Counted from the stretch's first letter, positions 10,053 to 19,426 are shown. The stretch: 64,000 nt of DNA from Sphaerisporangium sp040649355 (GCF_043197795.1 NZ_JBICTU010000027.1:52824-116823); one strand, 5' to 3'. Notes: generated by a model not told the origin, from the sequence alone. Translations and numbers: made by a program.

Positions 10053-10778
10053 GTGAGCCATGAGATGTTCCTACTTTTTCTGGGCGGTTTGGCGGTATTT
10101 GTCGGGGCCGTGGTCCAGGGCGGGGTGGGGTTCGGGCTGGGGCTGGTGGCGGCGCCGATCATCACGGTGCTCGACCCCACCGTGATGCCGGGCGCCATCC
10201 AGATCGTCAACGTCACGCTGCCGCTGTTCACCCTGGCCACCGAGTGGCGCATGGTCGACTGGCGCGGTCTCGGCTTCGCGCTGCTCGGCAGGCTGCCGGG
10301 CGGCGCCGTCGGCGCGTTCGTCGTCGTCTACGTCAGCACCCAGGCCCTCGGGATCCTCGTCGGCGCGATGGTGCTGGTCGCGGTGGCGGTCACCGCGACG
10401 GCGGTCGCGATCCCGAGGAACGGGGCGACGCTGACCGCGGCGGGCTTCGTGTCCGGCGTCACCGGGACGGCGACCGGCATCGGGGGCCCGCCCATGGGGA
10501 TCGTCTACCAGCACGCCGCGGGGCCGCGCATCCGGGCGACCCTGGCGATGTACTTCTTCCTCGCCGCCGCGCAGTCCCTGGCCATCCTCGCCGCGGTGGG
10601 CAAGCTGCCCGGCCGGTCGGCGGTCGCGGGCGCGGCGCTCATCCCTTTCATGGTCGTGGGCTTCGCCGTCTCCGGACCCCTGCGCCGTTTCCTGGACGGC
10701 GGGCGCGTACGGGCCGGGATCCTCCTGGTGGCCGCTGCCTCGGCCTTCGTGCTGATCACGCAGAGCCTGGCCGGTTAA
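10053..10778 (+). CDS. TSUP-family membrane transporter (TauE/SafE-like)
   Basis: 241 residues, about eight transmembrane helices, with the duplicated TSUP pattern (GGVGFGLGLVAAPI near the N-terminus and GTATGIGGPPMGIVYQH in the middle). The family exports or imports sulfite, sulfoacetate or related organosulfur anions. No sulfur-metabolism genes are adjacent, so the substrate is open. Start is uncertain: GTG at 10044 or 10053, neither with a clear ribosome site. It diverges from the peptide importer operon with a 200-bp AT-richer promoter region between them. Confidence 0.85.
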   Translation: MSHEMFLLFLGGLAVFVGAVVQGGVGFGLGLVAAPIITVLDPTVMPGAIQIVNVTLPLFTLATEWRMVDWRGLGFALLGRLPGGAVGAFVVVYVSTQALGILVGAMVLVAVAVTATAVAIPRNGATLTAAGFVSGVTGTATGIGGPPMGIVYQHAAGPRIRATLAMYFFLAAAQSLAILAAVGKLPGRSAVAGAALIPFMVVGFAVSGPLRRFLDGGRVRAGILLVAAASAFVLITQSLAG

Positions 10779-10793
10779 TCTTGCGTTTCCTGA

Positions 10794-10812
10794 TTGTTAC
10801 CGGCGGCAACAA
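10794..10812. promoter_or_regulatory. Possible operator upstream of the xylose-type importer
   Basis: TTGTT and AACAA half-sites around a 9-nt centre, 197 bp before the binding-protein start. A similar GTTGCCGC-AAACAAC patch follows at about 10858-10873. These could be sites for the ROK regulator encoded downstream; this is a guess from symmetry only. Confidence 0.25.
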
Positions 10813-10826
10813 ACTTTGACCGCCGG
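10800..10826 (+). terminator. Hairpin after the TSUP gene
   Basis: CCGGCGG / CCGCCGG 7-bp stem with a 13-nt loop, 21 bp after the permease stop. Modest strength. Confidence 0.4.
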
Positions 10827-11008
10827 AGGTCTGGCGCGCGGGCTCACAGAGGAATACGTTGCCGCAAACAACATTCAAAGAAACGGCCAAGCCGAGACCC
10901 GGTCGAAGCCGTTGCCTCCCCCCGGCCAGAGCTCGGCCGGGCACCCCCAACAGACCCCCACGCCACCCCACGAAGTGGCCATTCATGCAGAAAGGACCCG
11001 GTGCACCT

Positions 11009-12127
11009 ATGCGCAAGGGGATCCTCGGCCTGACAGCCGCCGCGGCGGCGCTCTCTCTCGGTCTCACCGCCTGCGGGGGCGACAGCGGCGACACGAGCAC
11101 GGCCCAGAACACCGGCGGCGCCTCGTCGGCCGCCGCCAAGCCGGGCAAGATCGGTGTCATCCTTCCCGACAGCAAGTCGTCGGCCCGCTGGGAGACCGCG
11201 GACCGCAAGTACCTCGAAGAGGCGTTCAAGGCCGCCAACGTGGCCTATGACATCCAGAACGCCCAGGGCGACAAGACCGCGTTCCAGACCATCGCCGACC
11301 AGATGATCACCAACGGCGCCACGGTCCTGGTGATCGTGAACCTGGACAGCGGCACCGGCAAGGCCGTCCTGGACAAGGCCAAGTCGCAGGGCGTGGCCAC
11401 GATCGACTACGACCGCCTGACACTGGGAGGCAGCGCCTCCTACTACGTGAGCTTCGACAACACCAAGGTCGGCACCCTGCAGGGCGAGGGCCTCGTCAAG
11501 TGCCTGACCGACAAGAAGGCCGACAAGCCGCTGATCGCCGAGCTGAACGGCTCACCGACCGACAACAACGCGACGCTGTTCAAGGCCGGATACGACGGCG
11601 TGCTCAAGCCGAAGTACGACTCGGGTGACTACAAGAAGGGCCCGGACCAGTCGGTGCCGGACTGGGACAACACCCAGGCGGGCACGATCTTCGAGCAGAT
11701 GCTGACCGCCGAGCCCAAGATCGCGGGCGTTCTCGCGGCCAACGACGGTCTCGGCAACGCCGCGATCGCCGTCCTGAAGAAGCAGAAGCTCAACGGGAAG
11801 GTCCCGGTCACCGGCCAGGACGCGACCGTCCAGGGCCTGCAGAACATCCTCGCCGGCGACCAGTGCATGACGGTCTACAAGGCGGTCAAGAAGGAGGCCG
11901 ACGCCACGGCCGAGCTCGCGATCTCCCTGGCCAAGGGTGAGAAGCCGACCGTCAGCGGATCGGTGAAGGACACCGAGACCGGCCGCGACGTCCCCTCGGT
12001 CCTGCTGGACCCGCAGGCGATCTTCGCCGACAACGTCAAGGACGTCGTCGCCGACGGATACGTCAGCAAGGACGAGCTGTGCACCGGCGACTTCGCCGAC
12101 AAGTGCACCGAGGCCGGAATCCAGTAG
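11009..12127 (+). CDS. xylF: Sugar ABC transporter substrate-binding lipoprotein (XylF-like)
   Basis: 372 residues with a lipoprotein signal (lipobox LTAC, Cys22) followed by a periplasmic-binding-protein type 1 fold. Segments such as ELNGSPTDNNATLFKAGYD, AGVLAANDGLGNAAIAVL and PVTGQDATVQGLQNI match the D-xylose-binding subgroup. It would capture a pentose outside the cell and deliver it to the permease encoded at 12997. The ATG at 11009 is preceded by AGAAAGGA. A strong hairpin separates it from the ATPase gene, which usually leaves the binding protein more abundant than the membrane parts. Confidence 0.93.
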   Translation: MRKGILGLTAAAAALSLGLTACGGDSGDTSTAQNTGGASSAAAKPGKIGVILPDSKSSARWETADRKYLEEAFKAANVAYDIQNAQGDKTAFQTIADQMITNGATVLVIVNLDSGTGKAVLDKAKSQGVATIDYDRLTLGGSASYYVSFDNTKVGTLQGEGLVKCLTDKKADKPLIAELNGSPTDNNATLFKAGYDGVLKPKYDSGDYKKGPDQSVPDWDNTQAGTIFEQMLTAEPKIAGVLAANDGLGNAAIAVLKKQKLNGKVPVTGQDATVQGLQNILAGDQCMTVYKAVKKEADATAELAISLAKGEKPTVSGSVKDTETGRDVPSVLLDPQAIFADNVKDVVADGYVSKDELCTGDFADKCTEAGIQ

Positions 12128-12149
12128 CGAGGTCCGGTAAGGCATCGTG

Positions 12150-12186
12150 CCCCCGGGGAGGCCTCCCGAAGAGGCCTCCCCGGGGG
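12150..12186 (+). terminator. Perfect 16-bp hairpin between xylF-like and ATPase genes
   Basis: CCCCCGGGGAGGCCTC pairs exactly with GAGGCCTCCCCGGGGG across a 5-nt loop. Lying inside the operon just after the binding-protein gene, it probably acts as a partial terminator or 3'-end stabiliser rather than a full stop. Confidence 0.8.
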
Positions 12187-12223
12187 GCCGCGCGAGCCGT
12201 GCCGTCAGTCTCTGAGGAGCAAC

Positions 12224-13000
12224 GTGTCATCCCAACCCGTCCTGGAGATCCGCGGGCTCGACAAGAGCTTCGGTCCCGTGCAGGTCCTGCACAACGTCGC
12301 CTTCTCCGCGTACGCGGGGGAGGTCACCGCACTGGTCGGCGACAACGGCGCCGGAAAGTCCACCCTCGTCAAGTGCCTCGGCGGCATCCACCCGATCGAC
12401 GCGGGCGAGTACGTCTTCGACGGCAAGCCCGTCCAGGTGAGCAGCCCTCGCGAGGCCGCCGAGCTGGGCATCGAGATCGTCTACCAGGACCTGGCGCTCT
12501 GCGACAACCTCGACATCGTCCAGAACATGTTCCTGGGCAGGGAGAAGAAGAGCGGCCTGGTCCTGGACGAGGCGACGATGGAGGAGATGGCGGCGACGAC
12601 CCTCGACAGCCTCTCCGTCCGCACCGTCAAGTCGATCCGCCAGCTCGTCTCCAGCCTGTCGGGCGGGCAGCGGCAGACCGTGGCCATCGCCAAGGCCGTG
12701 CTCTGGAACAGCAAGGTGGTGATCCTCGATGAGCCCACCGCGGCTCTCGGCGTCGCCCAGACCGCCCAGGTTCTGGAGCTGGTGCGCCGGCTGGCCGACA
12801 ACGGCCTCGCGGTGGTGCTGATCTCTCACAACATGAACGACGTCTTCGCCGTGTCGGACCGGATCGCGACCCTTTACCTCGGGAGGATGGCCGCGCAGGT
12901 CAAGGCGGCGGACGTCACCCACTCCCAGGTCGTCGAGCTCATCACCTCCGGGCGTAGCGGAGAGCTTGGCCTTCAGAACGTCAACGGAGTCACGGCATGA
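12224..13000 (+). CDS. xylG: Sugar ABC transporter ATP-binding protein (single-domain, XylG/FrcA-like)
   Basis: 258 residues with one ABC domain: Walker A GDNGAGKST, Q-loop EIVYQDLALCDNL, signature LSGGQRQTVAIAK, Walker B VVILDEPTAALG and H-loop ISHNM. Classical sugar ATPases of this class are tandem-domain (about 500 residues); the single-domain form is common in actinobacteria and dimerises. GTG start with GAGGAG five nt upstream. The stop overlaps the permease ATG (ATGA, 12997-13000). Confidence 0.93.
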   Translation: MSSQPVLEIRGLDKSFGPVQVLHNVAFSAYAGEVTALVGDNGAGKSTLVKCLGGIHPIDAGEYVFDGKPVQVSSPREAAELGIEIVYQDLALCDNLDIVQNMFLGREKKSGLVLDEATMEEMAATTLDSLSVRTVKSIRQLVSSLSGGQRQTVAIAKAVLWNSKVVILDEPTAALGVAQTAQVLELVRRLADNGLAVVLISHNMNDVFAVSDRIATLYLGRMAAQVKAADVTHSQVVELITSGRSGELGLQNVNGVTA

Positions 13001-14247
13001 GTGCGACGACGGTCCGCAAGGGGGCGGCCGCGGAGGCCCCCAGCATCGGCAGCAACGTCCGCGGCTACGCGGAGAGGGTGCGCGGGGGTGACATGGGCGC
13101 TCTCCCGGCGGTGTTCGGGCTGGTCGTGCTGTGTACCGTCTTCGCGATCCTGCGGCCCGCGTTCCTCACCGCGATCAACTTCGCCAACCTCTTCACCCAG
13201 GGCGCCGCCGTCACGGTGATCGCCATGGGGCTGGTCTTCGTCCTGCTGCTCGGTGAGATCGACCTGTCCGCCGGGTACGCCAGCGGCGTGTGCGCGGCGG
13301 TACTCGCCACCACCTTGGCCAACCATGGCCAGCCGTGGTACGTCGCCGTCATCGCGGCGATCGTCACCGGCGTGGTGATCGGGGTCGCTCTCGGCGCGCT
13401 GGTCGCCAAGCTCGGCATCCCGTCGTTCGTGGTCACGCTGGCCGCGTTCCTGGCCTTCCAGGGGCTGGTGCTGATCCTGGTGAACGACGGTACCAACATC
13501 GCGGTCCGCGACCAGACGGTCCTCTCGATCGAGAACCAGAACCTCCCCCCCGCCCTCGGCTGGGGCTTCTACATCGCCTGCGTGGCCGTTTACGCCGCCG
13601 TCCAGCTCATACGGGCGCGACGCCGTGCGGGCAGGGGGCTGACGGTGGATCCCGCGACGGTCATCGCCTTCCGCGTCGGCGCGCTCGCGCTGGTCGGCGG
13701 GCTCGCCGTCTACGCCCTGAACGTCGAGCGAAGCCGCAACGCGCTCATCGTGTCCCTCAAGGGCGTGCCGATCGTCGTCCCGATCGTCGTGGCACTGCTG
13801 GTCTTCTGGACCTTCGTGCTGCGCCGGACCGCCTTCGGCCGGCACATCTACGCGGTGGGCGGCAACGCCGAGGCCGCGCGCCGGGCCGGCATCAACGTGG
13901 ACCGGATCCGTATCAGCGCCTTTGTCATCTGTTCCAGCATGGCGGCCATCGGCGGGATCATCGCCGCCTCGCGCGACAACTCGGTGGACCCCAACACCGG
14001 TGGCAGCAACGTTCTCCTGTTCGCCGTAGGAGCGGCCGTGATCGGCGGGACGAGCCTGTTCGGCGGCAAGGGCAGGGTGATCGACGCGGTCCTCGGCGGA
14101 GCCGTGGTCGCGGTCATCAACAACGGCATGGGCCTGATGGGCTACAGCTCCAGCGTGAAGTACATCGTCACCGGGTCGGTCCTGCTGCTGGCCGCCGGGG
14201 TCGACGCCCTGTCCCGCAAGCGGGCCGCCGCCTCCGGCCTGAGGTGA
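12997..14247 (+). CDS. xylH: Sugar ABC transporter permease (XylH-like)
   Basis: 416-residue integral membrane protein, about ten or more helices, of the BPD_transp_2/RbsC-XylH group. Diagnostic stretches are GLVFVLLLGEIDLSAGYASG, KLGIPSFVVTLAAFLAFQG and the coupling loop FGRHIYAVGGNAEAARRAGI. Its length, with an extra hydrophobic stretch in the middle, fits XylH rather than RbsC. Coupled to the ATPase gene by ATGA overlap. Confidence 0.93.
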   Translation: MSATTVRKGAAAEAPSIGSNVRGYAERVRGGDMGALPAVFGLVVLCTVFAILRPAFLTAINFANLFTQGAAVTVIAMGLVFVLLLGEIDLSAGYASGVCAAVLATTLANHGQPWYVAVIAAIVTGVVIGVALGALVAKLGIPSFVVTLAAFLAFQGLVLILVNDGTNIAVRDQTVLSIENQNLPPALGWGFYIACVAVYAAVQLIRARRRAGRGLTVDPATVIAFRVGALALVGGLAVYALNVERSRNALIVSLKGVPIVVPIVVALLVFWTFVLRRTAFGRHIYAVGGNAEAARRAGINVDRIRISAFVICSSMAAIGGIIAASRDNSVDPNTGGSNVLLFAVGAAVIGGTSLFGGKGRVIDAVLGGAVVAVINNGMGLMGYSSSVKYIVTGSVLLLAAGVDALSRKRAAASGLR

Positions 14248-14263
14248 GGTCCGTGCCGATCCG

Positions 14264-14284
14264 GGCCCGCCGTCGCGGCGGGCC
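14264..14284 (+). terminator. Hairpin between permease and ROK regulator genes
   Basis: GGCCCGCCG / CGGCGGGCC 9-bp stem with a TCG loop, 16 bp after the permease stop. Confidence 0.55.
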
Positions 14285-14325
14285 GCACCCCAGATCTGAT
14301 CGCACGAGGAACCAGAGGACCACGG

Positions 14326-15528
14326 ATGATGCGCGCGGGCCCCTCACAGGAGGAGATCCGGCGCCACAACCTCGGCGTCCTCCTGCGCCACGTCCATCTG
14401 AGCGGGCCCACGTCCCGATCTGAGCTCACCACCAAGATGGGGCTCAACCGCAGCACCATCATGGCGCTCACCGCCGACCTGACCGCGGCGGGCCTCGTGC
14501 GCGAGGAGCTCCCGACGGAGACCGGCCGGGCCGGGCGCCCGTCGCTGGTGGTCCGGCCCGAGCCCCGCGTGTACGTCCTGGCGTTCGACATCGGCGTCGA
14601 CAGGCTGGTCGCCGCCCGGGTCGGGCTGGGCGGCGTCATCCTCGACCGGCGCGAGGCCATCCGCGAGCGCGGGCCGTTCGTCATGGACGACGTCGTCGGG
14701 CGCCTCGCGTCCTTCACCGGGCAGATGCTGAAGAAGACCCGCTCCGACTCGGTCTGCGTCGGAGCGGGGGTGGCTTTCAGCGGTGGCGTGCGCAGCTCCG
14801 ACGGCGTCGTCAGGTTCAGCCCCAACATGGGGGTCCAGGACGTCCCTCTCGGCGAGGAGCTGGAGGCCAGGCTGGCGCTGGGCATCCCCGTCGCGGTGGG
14901 CAACGACGCCAACCTCGGCGCGCTGGCCGAGCAGGCGCGCGGGGTGGGCGTGGGCTGCCGCGATCTCATCTACCTGCATGGGGACGTCGGCATCGGGGGC
15001 GGCATCATCGCGGCGGGTCAGCTTCTGGGCGGCCAGGGCGGCTACGGCGGCGAGGTCGGCCACATGGTCGTCAACGCAGGCGGCCGTCCCTGCGGCTGCG
15101 GGTCGCGCGGGTGCCTGGAGGCCGAGGTGGGGGAGCGGGCGCTGCTGGAGGCGGCGGGCCGCTTCGGCGCCGACATCGGCCGTGACGCCGTACGGGCCGT
15201 CGTGGACGCCGCCGACCGCGGCGACATCGTCGCCCAGGACGCGCTCGCCCGGGTGGGCGACTGGCTGGGCCTCGGCGTCGCCAACCTGGTGAACATCCTC
15301 AACCCCGAGATCGTCGTCTTCGGGGGCATGCTCAGGGAGATCTACCTGGGTTCGGCGGCCCAGGTGCGCAGCCGGATCACCACCGACGTCCTGCACGCCT
15401 CCCGCGAGAGCCTGCGGCTGCGCACCCCCGCCCTCGGCGACGACACCACCCTGGTGGGGGCGGCCGAGCTGGCCTTCGCCCAGGTGCTCGCCGACCCCCT
15501 GGAAGCCCTGGCCCGCGTCGGCCCCTAG
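14326..15528 (+). CDS. ROK-family transcriptional repressor (XylR-like)
   Basis: 400 residues: an N-terminal winged helix (SRSELTTKMGLNRSTIMALT) followed by a ROK sugar-kinase-like domain with FDIGVDRLVAARV, GNDANLGALAEQ and the zinc-binding motif CGCGSRGCLEAEVG. Such NagC/XylR proteins repress sugar-import genes until the sugar binds. Immediately downstream of the xylose-type importer, it is the natural regulator of that operon. The start has AGAGGA upstream; two ATGs are adjacent and the first is used. Confidence 0.92.
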   Translation: MMRAGPSQEEIRRHNLGVLLRHVHLSGPTSRSELTTKMGLNRSTIMALTADLTAAGLVREELPTETGRAGRPSLVVRPEPRVYVLAFDIGVDRLVAARVGLGGVILDRREAIRERGPFVMDDVVGRLASFTGQMLKKTRSDSVCVGAGVAFSGGVRSSDGVVRFSPNMGVQDVPLGEELEARLALGIPVAVGNDANLGALAEQARGVGVGCRDLIYLHGDVGIGGGIIAAGQLLGGQGGYGGEVGHMVVNAGGRPCGCGSRGCLEAEVGERALLEAAGRFGADIGRDAVRAVVDAADRGDIVAQDALARVGDWLGLGVANLVNILNPEIVVFGGMLREIYLGSAAQVRSRITTDVLHASRESLRLRTPALGDDTTLVGAAELAFAQVLADPLEALARVGP

Positions 15529-15555
15529 CCGGCGGCGACGCGCCGTCCCGGGCGG

Positions 15556-16374
15556 TCAGCCCTGGGGGGCGCTCGCGACCATCGTGGAGCCGGCGATCCA
15601 GGTGTTGCAGGCGGAGGGGCCGGCGGCCTTGAAGCCGCGGTTCAGCCAGTTGGCGATGGTGCGCCCCTTGCCGTGGTCGCGGACCTTGCCGATCTCGTCG
15701 CCGCTCTCGCGGGTGGCGTCGAGCAGGTACTCCCAGTCGTCGGTGGTCCGGTCCAGGGAGTCCCAGACGCTGCCGATGAACGCTCCCGCGAAGCACTCCG
15801 CCTGGAGTTCGAGCCGCCGCAGCTGCTCGTCGGACTCGGTCTTGCTCCGGTGGGGCAGGTTGCCGAACCCGTGTTCGATGCCCGAGATGTTCTGCACGTG
15901 GTGGCCGTACTCGTGGGCGATGACGTCCATCAGGAACAGGTCCTCGGCCTGCCGGGTGAGGTACTTGTCGAGGAGGACCACGATCCGTCGGTACGACGGG
16001 CAGTAGATGCCCTGGGCGTTCGAGGGCCACTTCTGGCCGCACACGCGCCGCGGCCGGGAGATGAACTGCAGGCGCGGCTTGGAGAACGGGATACGGGCCT
16101 TCTTCAGCTGGGCGGCCCACGACTCGTTGAGGCACGCGAAGAGCGGCATGACGTACCTCTTGGCCGAGGCCGCGCTGCCGGGCGTGACGGGCTTCTCCGG
16201 GCACTCGGACGTGGGGAGCCTGCCGGAGGCGTAGAGGGCGTTCCCGGTCAGCGCGGCCGTGTTCCTGATCGGGTAGCCGGCCGCCGACGCCGGGGCGGCG
16301 TGTGCCGTCCCCACGAAGAGAGGACTCGCCAGCACCCCGGCGGACAGCGCGATGGAGATCCTTCGAATGATCAC
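15556..16374 (-). CDS. Secreted neutral zinc metallopeptidase (YpfJ-like), copy 1
   Basis: 272 residues with a signal peptide ending near AHA (residues 24-26). The zinc site HEYGHHVQ is present, followed by the LQAECFAG and SGDEIGKVRDHGKG segments typical of the putative neutral zinc metallopeptidase family. Four cysteines flank the catalytic region and may form disulfides outside the cell. GTG start at 16374. It is a tandem paralogue of the next gene upstream, with the same layout of motifs; the two probably arose by duplication. Substrate unknown. Confidence 0.88.
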   Translation of the reverse strand: MIIRRISIALSAGVLASPLFVGTAHAAPASAAGYPIRNTAALTGNALYASGRLPTSECPEKPVTPGSAASAKRYVMPLFACLNESWAAQLKKARIPFSKPRLQFISRPRRVCGQKWPSNAQGIYCPSYRRIVVLLDKYLTRQAEDLFLMDVIAHEYGHHVQNISGIEHGFGNLPHRSKTESDEQLRRLELQAECFAGAFIGSVWDSLDRTTDDWEYLLDATRESGDEIGKVRDHGKGRTIANWLNRGFKAAGPSACNTWIAGSTMVASAPQG

Positions 16375-16450
16375 AGCACGGCAGGCTAGCCGCTATATCC
16401 ACTCAAGGACCGATAAATGGGCTTACCGGACCTGGTGGCGTGCGGGCGTT

Positions 16451-17239
16451 CTAGGCGACCATCGCCGAGGAGGCGATCCAGGTGTTGCAGGCGGAGGGGG
16501 AGACGGCCTTGTAGCCGCGGCTCAGCCAGTTGGCGATGTTGCGCCCCTTGCCGTGGTCGCGGACGTCGCCGGTCTCGTCTCCGCTCTGCAGGTCGTCGTC
16601 GAGCAGGGCCTTCCAGTCCTCGGCCGTACGGTGCAGCGAGGGCCAGACGCTGCCGATGAACACCCCGGCCAGGCACTCGGCCTGCAGTTCGTGCCGGCGC
16701 GTCTGCTCGTAGAACTCGGCCTTGCCGTTGTTGGGCAGCCGGTCGTAGGCGCGCCACAGGCCCGCCGTGTTCTGCACGTGGTGGCCGTACTCGTGGGCGA
16801 TCACGTCCATGAGGAACAGGTCCTCCGGGTCCTCGACGACGGCGCTGTCGAGCATGACGACGATGTGGCGGCTCGCGTTGCAGTAGATCGCCTGGACGTT
16901 CTTGGCCCACTTCCTGCCGCAGATCTTCTGGGGCTTGGTGATGAAGCTCACACGCGGCTTGGCGAACGGCAGGCGTGCCTTGGCGAACTGGGCCGCCCAC
17001 GCGGCGTCCAGGCACTTCACGAGGGGCACCAGGTAGGCCTTCACCGAGGCCACGCTCCCCGCCTGGACCGCCGGTTCCGGGCAGGGAGCGGCGGGAAGGC
17101 GGCCCGAGGCGTACAGGGGGCTCTTGGTGAGGGTGTCCGCGTTCCTGATCGGGAAGCGCGCCGTGGCCGCGTTGGCCGTACCGCCCAGCAGTGAGCTGGC
17201 GATCACGACACAAAGGAGGGCAAGTGAGGACGTTCGCAT
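16451..17239 (-). CDS. Secreted neutral zinc metallopeptidase (YpfJ-like), copy 2
   Basis: 262 residues, ATG at 17239, signal peptide ending near ANA (residues 23-25). It shares the order of motifs with copy 1: NTAAL/NADTL-type N-terminus, KPRVSFITKPQKICG, then HEYGHHVQ and LQAECLAGVFIGSVW. Both zinc histidines and the catalytic Glu are intact. The 76-bp gap to copy 1 has no obvious terminator, so the pair may be co-transcribed. Confidence 0.88.
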   Translation of the reverse strand: MRTSSLALLCVVIASSLLGGTANAATARFPIRNADTLTKSPLYASGRLPAAPCPEPAVQAGSVASVKAYLVPLVKCLDAAWAAQFAKARLPFAKPRVSFITKPQKICGRKWAKNVQAIYCNASRHIVVMLDSAVVEDPEDLFLMDVIAHEYGHHVQNTAGLWRAYDRLPNNGKAEFYEQTRRHELQAECLAGVFIGSVWPSLHRTAEDWKALLDDDLQSGDETGDVRDHGKGRNIANWLSRGYKAVSPSACNTWIASSAMVA

Positions 17240-17434
17240 GGTCCCGTGAGGGTACGCGAGCCGCCTACTTGGCGTAAAACCGATCTAATGTGGACAAGCT
17301 ATGGAGGTTTCGAGAGGTTGGCCCAAGAGAGTCCAGAGAGTGAGACTCTTAGGCGAGCCCGGAGCGCCGCTGGGACGGGGCTCCCGGGCAAATAGACTCG
17401 GGCGTGGTCGACAACAGGCGGAGGGGATGATTCC

Positions 17435-19390
17435 GTGAGCGAGCGGAGCCAGCGAACCAACGGTTCGGGCGCAGGGCGGGCCGGCCTGCTGGAGTCCGTG
17501 AAGGGTCCGGGAGATCTCAAGCGCTTGGAGGCCGACGAGCTGCCGGCCCTCGCCGCCGAGTTGCGTGAACTCCTGATCTCCACCACCTCCCGCGTCGGAG
17601 GCCACCTCGGCCCGAACCTCGGGGTCGTCGAGCTGACCATCGCGCTGCACCGGGTCTTCGACTCGCCGTCCGACCGCATCCTGTGGGACACCGGCCACCA
17701 GGCGTACGTCCACAAGATGCTCACCGGGCGCGCGGGCGACTTCGTCAGGCTCCGCCAGGAGGGCGGCCTGTCGGGCTACCCGAGCCAGGCCGAGTCCGGC
17801 CACGACGTCATCGAGAACTCCCACGCCTCCACCGCCCTGTCCTACGCCGACGGGCTGGCCAAGGCTTACAAGCTGCGCGGCGAGACCGGCCGCACCGTCG
17901 TCGCGGTGATCGGCGACGGCGCGCTCACCGGCGGCATGGCCTGGGAGGCGCTCAACAACATCGCAGGCCACGCCAAGGACCCCGACCTCCCGCTCGTGAT
18001 CGTCGTCAACGACAACGGCAGGTCCTACTCCCCGACGATCGGCGGCCTCGCCTCCCACCTGGCGTCGCTGCGCATGACGCAGAACTACGAGCACGTGCTG
18101 GAGTTCGTCAAGCAGAACCTCGGCCGGGTGCCCGTCGTCGGCAACCCGCTGTACGAGACGCTGCACGGCGTCAAGAAGGGCATCAAGGACGTCCTCGCGC
18201 CGCAGGTGATGTTCGAGGACCTCGGGCTGAAGTACGTCGGCCCGATCGACGGCCACGACGAGCAGGCCGTCGAGGCGGCGCTGCGCAAGGCCCGCGACTT
18301 CCGCGGGCCGGTCATCGTGCACGTCCTCACCACCAAGGGGTACGGCTACTCGCCCGCAGAGAACCACGACGAAGACTGCTTCCACTCGCCGCAGCCGTTC
18401 GACCCGCTGACCGGCGAGGAGCAGCCCAAGCCCCACAGCTGGACCAACGTGTTCAGCCAGGAGCTCGTGCGGCTCGGTGCCGAGCGCGACGACATCGTGG
18501 CGATCACCGCCGCCATGCTCCACCCCACCGGCCTCGCCGCGTTCGCCGAGGCCTACCCCGACCGCACCTACGACGTCGGCATCGCCGAGCAGCACGCCCT
18601 GACCAGCGCGGCGGGGCTCGCGCTCGGCGGCCTGCACCCGGTGGTCGCCCTCTACGCCACCTTCCTCAACCGCGCCTTCGACCAGTTGCTGATGGACGTC
18701 GCGCTGCACCGCCTGCCGGTCACGGTCGTGCTCGACCGCGCGGGCGTCACGGGCGACGACGGGGCCAGCCACAACGGCATGTGGGACCTGTCGATCCTCC
18801 AGGTGATCCCGGGGCTCTCGATCGCCGTGCCCCGCGACGCCGCGCGGCTGCGCGAGCTGCTCGCCGAGGCGGTCGAGGTCGGCGACGGCCCGACCGTGGT
18901 CCGGTTCCCCAAGGGTGCGGTCGGCGCCGAGATCGAGGCGGTGGGCAGGCTCGGCGAGATGGACGTCCTGCGGCAGGGGGGTGAGGAGGCCGACGTGCTG
19001 CTGGTGGCCGCAGGCCCGATGGCCCAGGCCGGGCTGGACGCCGCCACGCTGCTGGACGCGCAGGGCATCTCGGCGACCGTGGTCGACCCCCGCTGGGTCA
19101 AGCCTCTTCCCGAGACCCTGGTGGCCGCCGCGGCGGCGCACCGGCTCGTCGCGGTGGTCGAGGACAACGGCCGCGTCGGCGCGGTGGGCGACGCGGTGGC
19201 CCGCCTGCTGAGGGACGCGGGCGTCGACGTCCCGGTGCGCACCTTCGGCATCCCGCAGCGGTTCCTCGACCACGCCAAGCGGGCCAAGATCCTCACGGAC
19301 ATCGGCCTCACCGGCCAGGATCTCGCGCGCGAGATCACCGAGGCGGTCGCCAGGCGCTCGCCGATGCTGGAGGGCGACCCCGCGCGCTGA
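17435..19390 (+). CDS. dxs: 1-deoxy-D-xylulose-5-phosphate synthase
   Basis: 651 residues, normal for Dxs, the thiamine-diphosphate enzyme that condenses pyruvate and glyceraldehyde 3-phosphate at the head of the MEP isoprenoid pathway. The ThDP motif is GDGALTGGMAWEALNN; WDTGHQAYVHKMLTGR and the catalytic-glutamate region DVGIAEQHAL are present, with the transketolase C-terminal domain after it. The GTG at 17435 has GGAGGGG 9 nt upstream and gives a 16-residue extension before the usual LLESVKGPGDLKRL start. A strong terminator follows. Confidence 0.97.
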   Translation: MSERSQRTNGSGAGRAGLLESVKGPGDLKRLEADELPALAAELRELLISTTSRVGGHLGPNLGVVELTIALHRVFDSPSDRILWDTGHQAYVHKMLTGRAGDFVRLRQEGGLSGYPSQAESGHDVIENSHASTALSYADGLAKAYKLRGETGRTVVAVIGDGALTGGMAWEALNNIAGHAKDPDLPLVIVVNDNGRSYSPTIGGLASHLASLRMTQNYEHVLEFVKQNLGRVPVVGNPLYETLHGVKKGIKDVLAPQVMFEDLGLKYVGPIDGHDEQAVEAALRKARDFRGPVIVHVLTTKGYGYSPAENHDEDCFHSPQPFDPLTGEEQPKPHSWTNVFSQELVRLGAERDDIVAITAAMLHPTGLAAFAEAYPDRTYDVGIAEQHALTSAAGLALGGLHPVVALYATFLNRAFDQLLMDVALHRLPVTVVLDRAGVTGDDGASHNGMWDLSILQVIPGLSIAVPRDAARLRELLAEAVEVGDGPTVVRFPKGAVGAEIEAVGRLGEMDVLRQGGEEADVLLVAAGPMAQAGLDAATLLDAQGISATVVDPRWVKPLPETLVAAAAAHRLVAVVEDNGRVGAVGDAVARLLRDAGVDVPVRTFGIPQRFLDHAKRAKILTDIGLTGQDLAREITEAVARRSPMLEGDPAR

Positions 19391-19397
19391 CACGCCG

Positions 19398-19426
19398 CTC
19401 CGCGGGGCCGGTCCGGCCCCGCGGAG
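19398..19426 (+). terminator. Strong hairpin after dxs
   Basis: CTCCGCGGGGCCGG pairs with CCGGCCCCGCGGAG, starting 8 bp after the dxs stop; the innermost pairs will open into a small loop. Confidence 0.8.
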
